From: an uncultured Clostridia bacterium
Lineage (GTDB): Bacteria > Bacillota > Clostridia > Oscillospirales > Ruminococcaceae
Assembly (NCBI GenBank): GCA_944385905.1
Contig: CALWZA010000017.1
Location: 1 to 64,000, forward strand
DNA: 64,000 nucleotides
Direction: 5' to 3'
The first letter of the stretch is position 1; every line of letters starts with the position of its first letter. The position numbers and the translations under genes were made by a program. This document shows, one piece after another, positions 18,301 through 28,500 of the stretch. Below the pieces are notes generated by a model. It searched no databases. It was not told the origin of the DNA and was given only the letters and a program-made list of their open reading frames with translations.

Positions 18301-18994
18301 TGAGTTTAGCCTCATTTAGGGCTTTTTCGGCAGCTTTCATCTTCGCTTTCGCTGCAGCTGTCACATCGTTTTGAAGTCTTTGTCTCCGTTGCGGACTGTC
18401 GTAGCTTTTTATAACATTGTCAATCCACTGTTCGGGAAACGGCTGAGACCTTAAAAATTCATAAAGGTTTTTTATGTTTTCACCGACCGGATCTGCACCC
18501 GATGTGCTCATGCTGTCAATTAAAAGACGCATTCTGTCCGGACTCTGCTCATAGTTTTTTTCCAATACGGTATCAAGCGCCTTTTTTTCTATTAATTTTA
18601 GCTCAGCTTCATCGAGTATTCTAAGCCCGCTTTGAAAATCAAATCTGTTTAGATTGCTTTTGACAAGGTCTAAGCAAAAAGCGTTTATGGTGGTTATCTT
18701 TGCCAAAGAAAGCTTTTGTCTCTGAGATGTCAGCCATTCATTTTCAGGGTTCTCCGCTATTTTTTTCTCAAACGCAGAGTTAAGCTTATTTCTCATCTGA
18801 GCTGCCGCATCATTGGTGAAAGTTACCGCAAGCAGTGTATCAGCAGTTACTCCGAGGCTCTCATCGGAAAGAATTCTTATTGTGCGTTCAATTAATACGG
18901 CTGTTTTTCCGCTTCCTGCCGCAGCTGATACTACTGTTCCCTTTCCGACAGACTCGATTGCTTTCTTCTGGTCCGCTGTCCATTCAGGCATCAT
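15377..18994 (-). CDS. addA: AddA subunit of the AddAB helicase-nuclease
   Basis: UvrD-like ATP-dependent helicase and RecB-family nuclease that processes double-strand breaks for recombination, working with AddB; 1205 aa, typical size. Walker A is AAAGSGKT (24-31) and the helicase Walker B is VIDEFQDVN. VALTRARERL is motif VI, and the C-terminal nuclease shows VDYKTDRV. The ribosome site GGAGG is 6 nt before the ATG and lies within the end of addB; the two genes overlap by 11 nt. Order of transcription is spoIIR, addB, addA. Confidence 0.93.
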   Translation of the reverse strand: MMPEWTADQKKAIESVGKGTVVSAAAGSGKTAVLIERTIRILSDESLGVTADTLLAVTFTNDAAAQMRNKLNSAFEKKIAENPENEWLTSQRQKLSLAKITTINAFCLDLVKSNLNRFDFQSGLRILDEAELKLIEKKALDTVLEKNYEQSPDRMRLLIDSMSTSGADPVGENIKNLYEFLRSQPFPEQWIDNVIKSYDSPQRRQRLQNDVTAAAKAKMKAAEKALNEAKLSLKAVLYHPSVNETVEANLKLCKSLVDTLERGEWDAAVQAFSEVKFGTMRTALAAKNQAEFLSSPYCELEQAAIEYIKKQRETFKSSVAACAAMFSYTQSQIDYDLRKSKKVLVELYEIEKEFAGEVLRIKKDKNAVDFADVEIMSINLLVDGKSGELKRTELAEEIIKSKAYRLIVIDEFQDVNNLQNLIFKALSDSESPAEMGSNMFIVGDAKQSIYRFRLANPQIFVTSRYEASRDENKDKLTEVILKSNFRSRKNVIDFTNFVFENLMSAEIGETEYNDDERLVKGASYPDVDIPTEILIYDDNTDSSENDDDGDSECSAEYVQTAMKIRSMIDSGVTVTENGAERKCRQSDFCVLARNNLSRKMLSDAFERYGLNAAAEGLDGYLKSKEISLMLSILSVIDNPMHDISMAAVLLSPVFMFTDDELAQIKLINTESKLYQNILAGAQNERKIISTQLSEKCDFAERMIKKLRLYAASLPLGKLIEKIYDATDILSLTSVYRDSKQKRANLMLFREYAASYENGVRGGITGFLRYIKFIGENGEDFKQALTSFGGEDSVSVKTIHRSKGLEYPFVFLCGFSKKFNLKELNGRMLISEKAGIGFSLYEPGLLMKYTTLPYDVIRMKIKNELLSEEMRLLYVALTRARERLFITYRISADCIKRLTGLAVSICNENGISAEIVKSASSMQDWISMCLLVHPGGDFFRNLAENDLRYPIYKTESDIKICSAEKNEQKRAETLKSEDTKQSSAVKNDIKMIIGYKYDDSLVKADSKLTVTELVKNNDSAKFYPALPRFTTEFDELTAEEKGTALHRFMERADYSLAARDVKEELKRLMERGVFSQKQAESIDTQKLSAFFSSVLYKRIEKSPKVFREKKFIVRISEIEIKTEELKVYENTDGMLQGIADCVFEEHDGYVLVDYKTDRVKSIETLKERYFAQLEMYKAALNLLLEKPVKECVIYSFSLGNAAVLDL

Positions 18995-21900
18995 CTTTTT
19001 CCTCCTTTAATCCTATCAGCTTTCGCATTTTTTCCTTGTCTTCGGCGGATATCAGCTTTGTCTTATCCGGCTCGGGGTCAGGACACACCGACCGGTACTC
19101 GCAGTACCGACACGGTATTTTTTTCGCGTATCCCGCCGGTACAGCATCAATTTTTCCGCCAAGCAAACATTTTCCCATTTCCGTAATCTTATCTGCCGCA
19201 AATTGCTCGAGTTTTTTGAATGCGTCTTCCGGTATTACTTCTGAGCCCGCGGCCAGTTCTCCGCTTTTTTTACGCGCAGCAGGAGCGTAATAGCCGCTGA
19301 AGGTATCGTCCATAGCCTCCAAAGAGATTTCGTCGTCCAAAATAACGCCGCTCCTTTTATACTGCTTTCTTTTACTGTCGTGAATTTTTTCCCTGAGTAT
19401 CTCCTCACTGCCAAACGCTGCTCTTCTTTCGATATTATTATCAAGCCACCCTGCCGGCATATATAATATTCCGGCAGGCTTAAATCCTTTATAAGGAGAG
19501 CCGGCTCCTTCGGTTAAGGCGAGCAGATAAAGTATCATCTGCAAATTAAGGCCATATAAAAGCTCGGCATAGGAAAACTTTTTGATTCCTGTCTTATAGT
19601 CGATTATCCTTATATATTTTTCTCCTCCGGGCGAAGTGTATATGTCAGCTCTGTCAATGCTTCCTCTGACATTTATACATCTTTCGTCATCAATTTTAAC
19701 ACTGAGAAGACTTTTTCCGTTTTCCGCTGACAAGCTGTACTCATAAGCGTCGGGAACAAATTTTGAATGTGAAAACTCTTCGATTATGTTTTCCGCAACA
19801 TTTTCCAACAGTCCCTTCAGTCTGTTAAAATCATCTTTGAATTTAGCGCTTTTTCCGAAATTTCCGCAAAGCTCTTCTTCTGAATATTTGTTCAAAAGTT
19901 CTGCGATACGGTTTATAAGCTGATATTTTAAATTGTTTCCATCGCCTTTTTTATACTCGGCTTTCCAAATCTCAAGCTCTTTAAGAATGTTTGAAAGAAC
20001 ATAGTGCACGATTGTTCCCCTATTTGCCGGATCTATCTCAAGAGGTCTTATTTCGGATATTTTCAGGCCGTATTTTAGAAAATAGCTGTAAGGGCACCTG
20101 TTATAACTTTCCAGACGGCTTGCGGACAGACTGAGACCATGCTGTGCAAAAAGTCTTTCTCCCGTTTGGGGACGAATACTGCGGTTTGACGACTGAAAAC
20201 TATTGTCAAGACGCTTTATTTTTTCCGCATACTCGGGTATTTCCATCAAAACGCTTTTTATTGCTTCCGCATCTTTACCTCCGTCTTTGTAATGCTCAGC
20301 CAGCTTGTAATACGCCGACCGAGGAGTGACGGCGTAATAGCTCAGGCCAAACGACGATGCTTTCTCAGCCTCTTTCACGCCTGTTATGCTCAAAGCCTGT
20401 CTGATAACTTGAGACTCCCTCATCAAATTTCCTTTAAGATCAGTCTGAGCGTACGTGCAGTATAAATACCGCTCCGCACTCGCAAAGGCTTTATACACCG
20501 CTGTACGCTCGGAGCTGAGTTTATATTCAAACGAATTGCTAAGCTCTGCTCCCGCAGTTTGCAGAGCATGTCTCTCCCTTTCTGAGAATAATCCTCCGTC
20601 AAACATTTCCGACGGGAAAATCCCATCGTTAAGACCTATTACAAATACCGCTTTTTTTGACGGTACTCTTGAACGTCCGGCAAACGCAAGAGTAACCGCG
20701 TCAAGAGTCTGCGGCGGAGATGCTACAGTTGATTCTGACAATATAAGGTCTAAAAGCCCAGCGTACTGTCTAAGCGTCATTTTATCTTCACCGGCGTACG
20801 CGTTTATAGATTTTATCGCCTCAATTACGGTCTTCCATATTTGTTTAAAGCGCCTGCCGGCCTCAATTGACGTTTCGTCCTCGGATTTCAGCGAACTCTC
20901 AATCACACTGTAAGTCTTTTCGGAAAGCTTTATTTCATCAAAAAGCTTTTTCAAACCAACGGATATTTCAGCTCCTGTCGCCGAACCGGCTTCGGATTTA
21001 AACCTTTCGAGAGGATCAATTATACGTTTTCTTATTTCGTTCATTCTGTCAAGACTCATTTTTGCAGGCTCGGCCTCAAAGTCTTTCAGCCACATATCTC
21101 CGTCGACATTCCATTTTACGCAATAATCATCAACAGCACTGCTCTCAAACTCCTGTATATCGGAAAGAGGAGAGCGAACAAACCTCATTATTGTTTCGGT
21201 ACTGTACTGTCTTGTCATGGCAGCCTCAAGCACTGATTTTATGTACATAACAAGAGCTGACTGTGATGAATTTATTCTGCTGTCGGTAAATAATGGTATG
21301 CCATACCTGTCAAAAACTCCGTCCGCTATGCCGCCGTATGACGTTTCTCCTCCTGCTATCACCGCGAAATCAGAGTATCGCATTTTTGCCTGAGCAGTCA
21401 ACCTTCTTATTGTCGCCGCAGCATATTCCAACTCCTCATACATGCTATCAGCAGATATTATCTTCACCGACCCGTCATTTTTGACCTTACTCGGGCGTAT
21501 CATGAAAAGTCTGCCGCTCAACTCAGATATAGTGCCTGTTCTGATATCCGTCACATTTTCAAATTTTATTGGTCTGTTATATAATGACGCAAGCCCTGTC
21601 AGGCGTTTTTCTGTTTGCTTCGGTATTTCAAACGGAGACATTATACCGGCGGCATTAGGAGTGTCTGCGGCTGTCAGCGAAACGGTAACCTTTTTCGCCT
21701 GCTTCATTATTATGCTGAGCATTTTATATTCATCTGACGAAAATCCGTCAAATTCATCAAGATAAACCGATGAGCCTTTAAACCATCCGCTTTTTTCAGC
21801 ACTTTCAGATGCGGCATTCACTGCTGTCGCTTCTTCACACAAGCCGTTTTTTTCAAGCTCCGTATTATACAGCAAAAACAGAGAAGCAAGTTCAGAAACC

Positions 21901-22355
21901 TTTTCCTTTATTGTACCGCTCAGCTTTTCCGACGCTTCAGACAACATATTCGGAGTTATTCCAGACGAATTAAACTCAGATATCTGCCTTACGGCTGTTT
22001 TTATAAAAAACGGCTTTTCCGACAAACGCTTAAAGTATTTTAACTGCTTTTCCTTAGCCAGCGCTTTTATAGCCTTAAACATCAAAATGATTCTCGCGTT
22101 TTCGTCAATCGTCGGGAGGCACGGCTCGTTTCCGTTTTGAAGTATGGCTTCGGAAAGCCTTTTAAAGCCGGTTGTTTCAATCAAATTAAAATCCTTAGCC
22201 CCTAAAAAGCCGTAAAGCTCTTTATCAAATTCAAACGAATACTGATCGGGTATTATTGCAATAACCCTATTGCCTTCGGACACATCCTGCCTTATTAGCT
22301 CTTTAAATATTTTGCTTTTGCCGCTGTCTGTTCCTCCGCTGATTATGGTAAGCAT
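18984..22355 (-). CDS. addB: AddB subunit of the AddAB helicase-nuclease
   Basis: Partner of AddA, with a degenerate helicase and a second RecB-type nuclease; 1123 aa. An N-terminal P-loop reads GGTDSGKS. The iron-sulfur cysteines that pin the nuclease domain are present: one in YNRCPYSYF and three in CRYCEYRSVC near the C-terminus. Nuclease residues are in IIDYKTG. The start at 22355 (MLTIISGG) has AAGGAG about 8 nt upstream; an in-frame ATG 39 nt further up lacks a site. It starts 64 nt after the spoIIR stop, with no terminator seen. Confidence 0.92.
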   Translation of the reverse strand: MLTIISGGTDSGKSKIFKELIRQDVSEGNRVIAIIPDQYSFEFDKELYGFLGAKDFNLIETTGFKRLSEAILQNGNEPCLPTIDENARIILMFKAIKALAKEKQLKYFKRLSEKPFFIKTAVRQISEFNSSGITPNMLSEASEKLSGTIKEKVSELASLFLLYNTELEKNGLCEEATAVNAASESAEKSGWFKGSSVYLDEFDGFSSDEYKMLSIIMKQAKKVTVSLTAADTPNAAGIMSPFEIPKQTEKRLTGLASLYNRPIKFENVTDIRTGTISELSGRLFMIRPSKVKNDGSVKIISADSMYEELEYAAATIRRLTAQAKMRYSDFAVIAGGETSYGGIADGVFDRYGIPLFTDSRINSSQSALVMYIKSVLEAAMTRQYSTETIMRFVRSPLSDIQEFESSAVDDYCVKWNVDGDMWLKDFEAEPAKMSLDRMNEIRKRIIDPLERFKSEAGSATGAEISVGLKKLFDEIKLSEKTYSVIESSLKSEDETSIEAGRRFKQIWKTVIEAIKSINAYAGEDKMTLRQYAGLLDLILSESTVASPPQTLDAVTLAFAGRSRVPSKKAVFVIGLNDGIFPSEMFDGGLFSERERHALQTAGAELSNSFEYKLSSERTAVYKAFASAERYLYCTYAQTDLKGNLMRESQVIRQALSITGVKEAEKASSFGLSYYAVTPRSAYYKLAEHYKDGGKDAEAIKSVLMEIPEYAEKIKRLDNSFQSSNRSIRPQTGERLFAQHGLSLSASRLESYNRCPYSYFLKYGLKISEIRPLEIDPANRGTIVHYVLSNILKELEIWKAEYKKGDGNNLKYQLINRIAELLNKYSEEELCGNFGKSAKFKDDFNRLKGLLENVAENIIEEFSHSKFVPDAYEYSLSAENGKSLLSVKIDDERCINVRGSIDRADIYTSPGGEKYIRIIDYKTGIKKFSYAELLYGLNLQMILYLLALTEGAGSPYKGFKPAGILYMPAGWLDNNIERRAAFGSEEILREKIHDSKRKQYKRSGVILDDEISLEAMDDTFSGYYAPAARKKSGELAAGSEVIPEDAFKKLEQFAADKITEMGKCLLGGKIDAVPAGYAKKIPCRYCEYRSVCPDPEPDKTKLISAEDKEKMRKLIGLKEEKDDA

Positions 22356-22418
22356 TTTTCGGCTCCTTTTCGCTTTATTTATTGTATTATACAACGAATA
22401 GCCGCTAAGGTCAAACGC

Positions 22419-23015
22419 TTACTGTCCAAAAAATTTCTCCAGTTTCAAAAAAAGCTCATATATTTTCAGCTTGAATTTAAATTTTTCGGGATATTGCATT
22501 ATAGCTATTTCCTCATCCGTAAAATACCCGCTTTCCGCCGCTACAGACGGCGCTATACAAAGACTCGGAAAGCATACGCACCACCAGTTATGTCCTTTTG
22601 CTTCGCCTATTTTAACTCTGAGAGCGTCATATTTTCCTGCTGGCAACGAAAAAATTCCGTAATCTCGGCGCTCAAAATACATACTTACAAGTTCACATGA
22701 AACACTGTCATTTGAGCCGTTTTCACGGAGTATTCTTTCTGACACCTGCTCTGTTTCATCTAAAAGCGAAGATATTATCTGTTTTGCCTCATTCTGAGAC
22801 TCGCAGTCTTTCAGCTTTTCACCGATAAACTCAACAACCCCATCCCTGACCAAAAGCTTTAGCCTTTGGTCTCTTTCACTGTCCGAATCAGCAAGAATAT
22901 GAACGCGCACAACTTTATTTTCAATACCTTCCACATTTGCCTTTACAGATGCCGCCGCTGAAACAGCAAACGTAAACGCAAAACCTACAGCCATAGCCGC
23001 TATCAATTTTTTCAT
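22419..23015 (-). CDS. spoIIR: Stage II sporulation protein R
   Basis: Secreted signalling protein that, in Bacillus and relatives, is made in the forespore and triggers SpoIIGA to activate sigma-E in the mother cell. The 198-aa sequence begins with a signal peptide (MKKLIAAMAVGFAFTF, ending near AAAS). It carries the family motifs VRVHILADSDSERDQ, LKLLVRDGV and WWCVCFPSLC. Its presence argues that the organism can sporulate. The gene comes first in a possible spoIIR-addB-addA transcription unit. A sigma-F-like promoter candidate lies just upstream. Confidence 0.9.
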   Translation of the reverse strand: MKKLIAAMAVGFAFTFAVSAAASVKANVEGIENKVVRVHILADSDSERDQRLKLLVRDGVVEFIGEKLKDCESQNEAKQIISSLLDETEQVSERILRENGSNDSVSCELVSMYFERRDYGIFSLPAGKYDALRVKIGEAKGHNWWCVCFPSLCIAPSVAAESGYFTDEEIAIMQYPEKFKFKLKIYELFLKLEKFFGQ

Positions 23016-23047
23016 CGAATTATCCTCTCTTTTTCAGTTATCGTGAA

Positions 23048-23076
23048 AATTATTGACGCTTTTTTTAAACTTATAC
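23048..23076 (-). promoter_or_regulatory. spoIIR: Candidate sigma-F promoter of spoIIR
   Basis: On the minus strand GTATA (23076-23072), 14 nt, then GTCAATAATT (23057-23048). Compared with the Bacillus sigma-F pattern (GYATA, about 15 nt, GGNNANAHTR) it has one -10 mismatch at the second G, one at the last base, and a spacer one short. No good sigma-A promoter was seen here. Inference from the known control of spoIIR. Confidence 0.4.
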
Positions 23077-23078
23077 AA

Positions 23079-23112
23079 AACCGGTACAGCCGAAAAATCA
23101 GCCGTACCGGTT
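23079..23112 (-). terminator. Terminator after trkA
   Basis: AACCGGTAC ... GTACCGGTT stem (9 bp plus weaker inner pairs), followed on the minus strand by TTTTGTATAAG. Confidence 0.8.
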
Positions 23113-23149
23113 TAAAACTGTTATGCAATTTCTTATTTGCCGTGACCTG

Positions 23150-23794
23150 CTATTTTGTCAGGGGAAGGATATCGTCGCTATGACCCATGACTATAAGGGT
23201 TTCGTCAGATTGAAATACATGCTCTGGACTGGGGACAGGATTCATTACGCCGTCTTTTTTTGTAGCGATAATATTAATTCTGTGCTTTTGACGCACTGCC
23301 TTTTCGATAATGGTTTTTCCGACCCAAGAGTCAGGAACTGAAATTTCATATATACTGTATCCGTTTGAAAGAGTAAAGTAATCAAAAATTTTATCGGAAC
23401 CGTACTTAACGGCAAGGCGTTCAGCCATTTCCCTTTCCGCATACACGACCTCGTCCGCTCCTGCCATCAGTAAGAATTTTTTATGCACGTCCCGGTTCGC
23501 TCTCGCGAGAATATGCCTTGCTCCGTGCTCCTTGAGCAGCGCTGTCGTTTCAAGAGAACTTTGAAAATTATCCCCAATCGCTACTACGCACATATCAAAA
23601 TTATTTACTCCCAGCGATTCGATAAAGCTGCCTTTTGTTGAATCACCTATCTGTATATCATTTACATATTTCAATGACTCGTTTGCCCTGTCCTCATTAA
23701 TTTCAACTGCCAGCACCTCGTTCTTCTGCTCAACAAGCTTTCTCGCCATAAATCTCCCGAACCTACCGAGACCGATTATCAAAAAGGACTTCAT
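23150..23794 (-). CDS. trkA: Potassium uptake regulatory subunit, TrkA/KtrA family
   Basis: Cytosolic RCK protein that binds nucleotides and gates the TrkH/KtrB channel-like transporter. The 214-aa protein has an N-terminal Rossmann fold (IIGLGRFGRFMA, with an acidic VEIN end to the second strand) and a C-terminal TrkA-C domain (about 135-214). The single N+C unit of about 220 aa is the Ktr-type layout; E. coli TrkA is twice as long. It lies 49 nt downstream of the membrane subunit gene, in the same operon. Confidence 0.9.
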   Translation of the reverse strand: MKSFLIIGLGRFGRFMARKLVEQKNEVLAVEINEDRANESLKYVNDIQIGDSTKGSFIESLGVNNFDMCVVAIGDNFQSSLETTALLKEHGARHILARANRDVHKKFLLMAGADEVVYAEREMAERLAVKYGSDKIFDYFTLSNGYSIYEISVPDSWVGKTIIEKAVRQKHRINIIATKKDGVMNPVPSPEHVFQSDETLIVMGHSDDILPLTK

Positions 23795-23843
23795 TTTTTT
23801 CTCCTCCGATTATTTTTGTATTTATACATTATTGTACATCAGT

Positions 23844-25229
23844 TCAGCCTATAGCTATTTTTTCCGCCGGAAGTGTGGATACATTATTTCCCTGGCTGCC
23901 GCTGAACGCAAGCAGAACCGATATTCCGCCTATTCTTCCGACAATCATCAGCATTATCAGTATTACATGTGAGACCGCTCCGAGAGCCGGCGTTATGCCA
24001 AGCGACAAGCCCACGGTTCCGAGTGCTGAAACCGTTTCAAAAAGCGCTGATATAAAACTTACCGAGTCTAAAACGCTCACCATTATCGCTCCTAAGCATG
24101 CTAAAATCAGATAAAGCATCAGAACACAGCACGCATTGTGCAGTGCCTCTTCCTCAATGCGTCTCTTATAGCACTCAAGCGACTTTCTCTTTTTAAAAAC
24201 ACCAAGTATACTTAACAGCAGTACGGCAAATGTCGTGGTCTTTAATCCGCCGGCTGTAGATCCAGGAGATCCGCCTATCATCATAAGCATTATCATTATA
24301 AACTGAGTCGATTCATGAAGAGCAGTAAGGTCAACTGTATTAAATCCGGCCGTGCGGCATGTCACGGACTGGAAAAGAGATATCAAAAGCTTTTCAAAAA
24401 AGTTCTTTCCCTCCATCGCTTCGCTGCCGTATTCGATACTCATAATCGCAACCGTTCCCAAAATTATCAGCAAAGCGGTAGTTGTCAATACAATTTTGGT
24501 GTGCAGACGGTAGCTCTTGAAATTAAACTTATGCTCCCTTATGTCGGACCATACAAAAAAACCGAGCCCTCCGAACACTATGAGGAATATTATTGTTAAA
24601 TTGATTATAATATCTACATCGGCTGTCGTAAAAGACGAGTACTCTGAAAAATTGCCCATCAAATCTATTCCGGCATTGCAAAACGCCGATACTGAGTGAA
24701 ACAGTCCGAAATAAATTCCTTTCGCCAATCCGAGCTTCGGTACAAACCTTATTGAAAGCATTACCGTTCCGAAAAGCTCTGTAAGCAGTGATCCGCTGAC
24801 TATGAATTTTGTCATCCTTACTATTCCGCCAACATGAGGAGCCGCGACCGAGTCAGAAAGCGCCATACGCTGTTTTAATCCAATTCGCTTTTTTGTCAGT
24901 GATATGAGAGATATAGTGATCGTCATGAATCCTAAACCGCCGAGCTGAATAAGCAAAAGTATTACTATCTGGCCGAAAAGAGACCAGTATGTATATGTAT
25001 CATGCACAACAAGACCTGTCACGCAGGTCGCCGATGTCGCTGTAAACAGAGCATCCAGAAAATGAGCTCCGCCCTCCCCTTTTGTCGCAAACGGAAGCAT
25101 TAACAACAATGCCCCCGCCAATATAATTAAGCAATATCCGGAAAGAATCAGCTGCGTTGTTGACATATTATGCAGTTTATTTTTCATTTTCTGCCTCTTT
25201 TCGTTCGGCTTTATTTTTATATTCCGCAT
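23844..25229 (-). CDS. trkH: Potassium uptake membrane subunit, TrkH/KtrB family
   Basis: Ion-conducting subunit for K+ uptake, 461 aa with four M1-P-M2 repeats. The four filter loops with their glycines are visible as CVTGLVV, FCNAGID, CRTAGFN and LGTVGLS. Ktr-type members are often Na+-coupled; this is family knowledge only. The start is uncertain: ATG 25229 has AAGGG 9 nt upstream, while ATG 25187 (MKNKLHNM) has AGAGG 6 nt upstream and is equally plausible. It is the first gene of the operon with trkA and diverges from the ABC transporter at 25584. Confidence 0.9.
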   Translation of the reverse strand: MRNIKIKPNEKRQKMKNKLHNMSTTQLILSGYCLIILAGALLLMLPFATKGEGGAHFLDALFTATSATCVTGLVVHDTYTYWSLFGQIVILLLIQLGGLGFMTITISLISLTKKRIGLKQRMALSDSVAAPHVGGIVRMTKFIVSGSLLTELFGTVMLSIRFVPKLGLAKGIYFGLFHSVSAFCNAGIDLMGNFSEYSSFTTADVDIIINLTIIFLIVFGGLGFFVWSDIREHKFNFKSYRLHTKIVLTTTALLIILGTVAIMSIEYGSEAMEGKNFFEKLLISLFQSVTCRTAGFNTVDLTALHESTQFIMIMLMMIGGSPGSTAGGLKTTTFAVLLLSILGVFKKRKSLECYKRRIEEEALHNACCVLMLYLILACLGAIMVSVLDSVSFISALFETVSALGTVGLSLGITPALGAVSHVILIMLMIVGRIGGISVLLAFSGSQGNNVSTLPAEKIAIG

Positions 25230-25457
25230 TTGAATATCCCTTTAATGCCGAATCAAGCTTAGTTTACATGCTAATTGTAACTCTGATATAACTAATTCAT
25301 GACGGTTTTATTAACATCTATTCAGCTCAGACTGTCTTTTATTTAATAATATTTGCTTAATCAGCTTTATGCTTTACCAAACGGCAGCATGCATCTTTTT
25401 ACTTTATGATAATTGTGAAACAATGATGAAACCTATGTGAAATAAAAGGGTAATCCC
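25230..25457. other. Intergenic region between trkH and the ABC transporter gene
   Basis: An AT-rich stretch with no credible reading frame, hairpin or RNA family that I recognise. A weak leftward -10-like TTATAT with TTAATA 17 nt upstream could drive trkH, but I do not call it. Confidence 0.4.
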
Positions 25458-25486
25458 TTGACTTATATTGCCGCCAGGTTTACAAT
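25458..25486 (+). promoter_or_regulatory. Promoter of the fused ABC transporter gene
   Basis: -35 TTGACT (25458-25463), 17-nt spacer, -10 TACAAT (25481-25486). The leader is about 90 nt. Confidence 0.7.
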
Positions 25487-25583
25487 ATATTTGGAAAGTT
25501 AATTACATTTTTATATCTAAATATGATCTTCTACAATGTTGATTAATGTCAGTACTTACATTGCACGGAAAGGATGGATTTGT

Positions 25584-28500
25584 ATGTTGGAATTAAAATG
25601 TATCAAAAAGGACTATCCTGCCGGTGACGGAACCGTTCATGCCCTTAAAGGAATTGATCTTACCTTCCGCAAAAGTGAGTATGTTTCTGTTTTGGGACCT
25701 TCAGGATGCGGAAAAACCACTATGCTGAATATTATCGGCGGCTTGGATCAATATACCGACGGCGACCTTATTATCAACGGAGTATCTACCAAAGACTTTT
25801 CCGACAGAGACTGGGATTCCTACCGCAACCATTCGGTCGGATTCGTTTTTCAAAGCTATAATCTTATTTCTCATCAGACAATTCTCAAGAATGTCGAGCT
25901 TGCGCTCAGTTTATCGGGTGTTCCTAAATCCGAAAGACGGGCAAGGGCCGTTAAGGCTTTGGAGGATGTCGGGCTTAAAGATCAAATCAGAAAGAAGCCC
26001 AGTGAGCTTTCGGGCGGACAGATGCAGCGTGTCGCAATTGCCAGGGCTTTGGTTAATAATCCTGATATTATTCTTGCCGATGAGCCGACAGGCGCTCTTG
26101 ACACCGAAACGAGCATTCAGGTTCTAGATATTCTCAAGGAAGTTGCCAAAGACAGGCTCGTGATTATGGTCACTCATAATCCAGAACTCGCAGTTAAATA
26201 CTCGACCCGAATCATCAAGATGCTTGACGGAAAGATTATTGATGATTCTGCTCCCCTCTCTGACGAAGAAAAAGCTCAGGAAAGAGCCGCTGAAGCAGAC
26301 AAAAACGCTCAATCCGCAAAAAAAGTCAAAAAGTCCTCAATGTCACTTTTGACCTCTTTCGGTCTTTCAATAAACAATCTTTTTACTAAAAAAGGCCGAA
26401 CGGCTTTGACTTCTTTCGCAGGAAGCATCGGAATTATCGGCATCGCGCTCATTTTTGCCGTTTCAAACGGCACCACCATGTATATAAACGCCATTCAGGA
26501 AGACACGCTGTCTTCTTACCCTCTTACAATCGAAGCAACGCACATGGATATGGGCTCGTTTCTTGAAACGTTTATCAGTTCCGCTCAGTCGTCGCATCAG
26601 CATGAGCTTGACGCGGTTTACACAAAGCCCGCAGTTTATAACATGATTAACGCGCTCAATAACATGAAAACAACTGAAAACGACCTCGAGTCGTTCAAAA
26701 AATATATTGAGCATCAAAGATCAGACCCGAATTCGGCCAGCGGTCTGTCAGATGCGGTAAGCGGCGTCCAATACTCCTACAATCTTGATTTGCTAATATA
26801 CACAAAAAGCATTGACGGGAAAATTATTCGTTCCGATACTCAGTCGCTTATGCAGGAAATCATTATGAACAATATCGGTCTTGATCTTTCAGCTTTGATG
26901 GACATCGGAAGTGACTCCTCAACGGGAAGCAACTCGGTAATGAATATGATGTTCTCTGGAAGCGGTTTATCAATGAGCCTATGGCAGGAAATGCTTCCCG
27001 GCGACAACGGCATGCTTATTAACCCTCTTCTTGAAAAGCAGTACGACCTTGTATACGGCTCATGGCCCAATCAGTACAACGAAATAGTGCTTGTTTTGGA
27101 TGAAAATAATGAGCTTGATGATATTACTCTGTACGCTCTCGGCCTTAAGTCGGAAGAAAGCATTAACGCTATTATGGAAGCTGCTATAAATAAAACAGAG
27201 CTTCCTGTCGACACGCAAAAATGGTCGTATGAAGAAATATGCGGCATGGAATTTAGAACAGTTTTAAATTCCGACTGTTTTTCCTATGACCAAAGCACAG
27301 GTCTGTACAACGATTTGAGAGAAACCGACGCCGGACTGCAATATCTTTATGACAACGCTATTCCTCTCAAGGTTTCCGGAATTATCCGTCCTAATGAAGA
27401 CGCGATTTCCTCTATGCTTTACGGTTCAATCGGTTACACCTCAGCTCTTACCGAATATATCATTGAACATTCTAAAAACTCTCAGGCTGTAAACGCTCAG
27501 CTTGAAAATCCGTCTACGGATATTTTCTCGGGTCTGCCTTTTAAATCAAGCACGGGCAGTTTGACCGATCAGCAAAAGGAATCTGACTTCCGCAGCTATA
27601 TCGCGGACCTCGACGAAAAAGGCAAAGCGGATGCTTATGTGAAAATAATGAGCATTCCTACCGATGAACAGCTCTCAGCGGCGGTTTCTCAGGCAATGGA
27701 AAACATGACACGTGAGGATATGGAAGCTTTAATGATCCAGGAACTTACTCAGCAGATGGGTATGAGTGAAGAACAGGTTGCCGATTATACCGCATCTATG
27801 AGCGATGAGGAGCTGACTTCCTTGTTTACTGATATTATCGCTCAACAGGTAAGAATTCAGTTTGCCTCTCAGGTTCAGCAGCAGCTGAGCTCAATGAGCG
27901 TCTCCCAGCTTGCTCAGGCTCTTGATATGTCCGCCCCCGCTTATACCACAGAGCAGTGCGCAGCATATTATGATGAGGTTTTGGAGTTTTCTGAATCCAA
28001 TTACGACTCAAACCTGCTGGCGCTTGGCTACATTAATCTTGAACAGCCTTCAGCAATAAATCTGTACGCCTCGTCATTTGAAAGCAAGGATGTCATTGAA
28101 GACGCGATTGAAGATTACAACAACAGTCTTGACGATGAACTTTCTCAAATTAAATACACTGACTATGTGGGGCTTATGATGTCATCAATCACATCTGTTA
28201 TTAACGCTATCACTTATGTACTGATCGCATTTGTAGCGATTTCGCTTGTAGTATCCTCTATTATGATTGGAGTCATCACTCTCATTTCGGTTCAGGAACG
28301 AACAAAAGAAATCGGTATACTGAGGGCTATCGGAGCCTCGAAACGAAATGTCTCAAGCATGTTTAACGCTGAAACAGTTATTATAGGCTTTTCTTCGGGA
28401 ATACTCGGTATCGTTGTAACATATATTTTGTGCATACCTATAAACGCGATTATTCACAGCATTACGGGTATTTCCGGACTATCGGCTTATCTTCCCCCCG

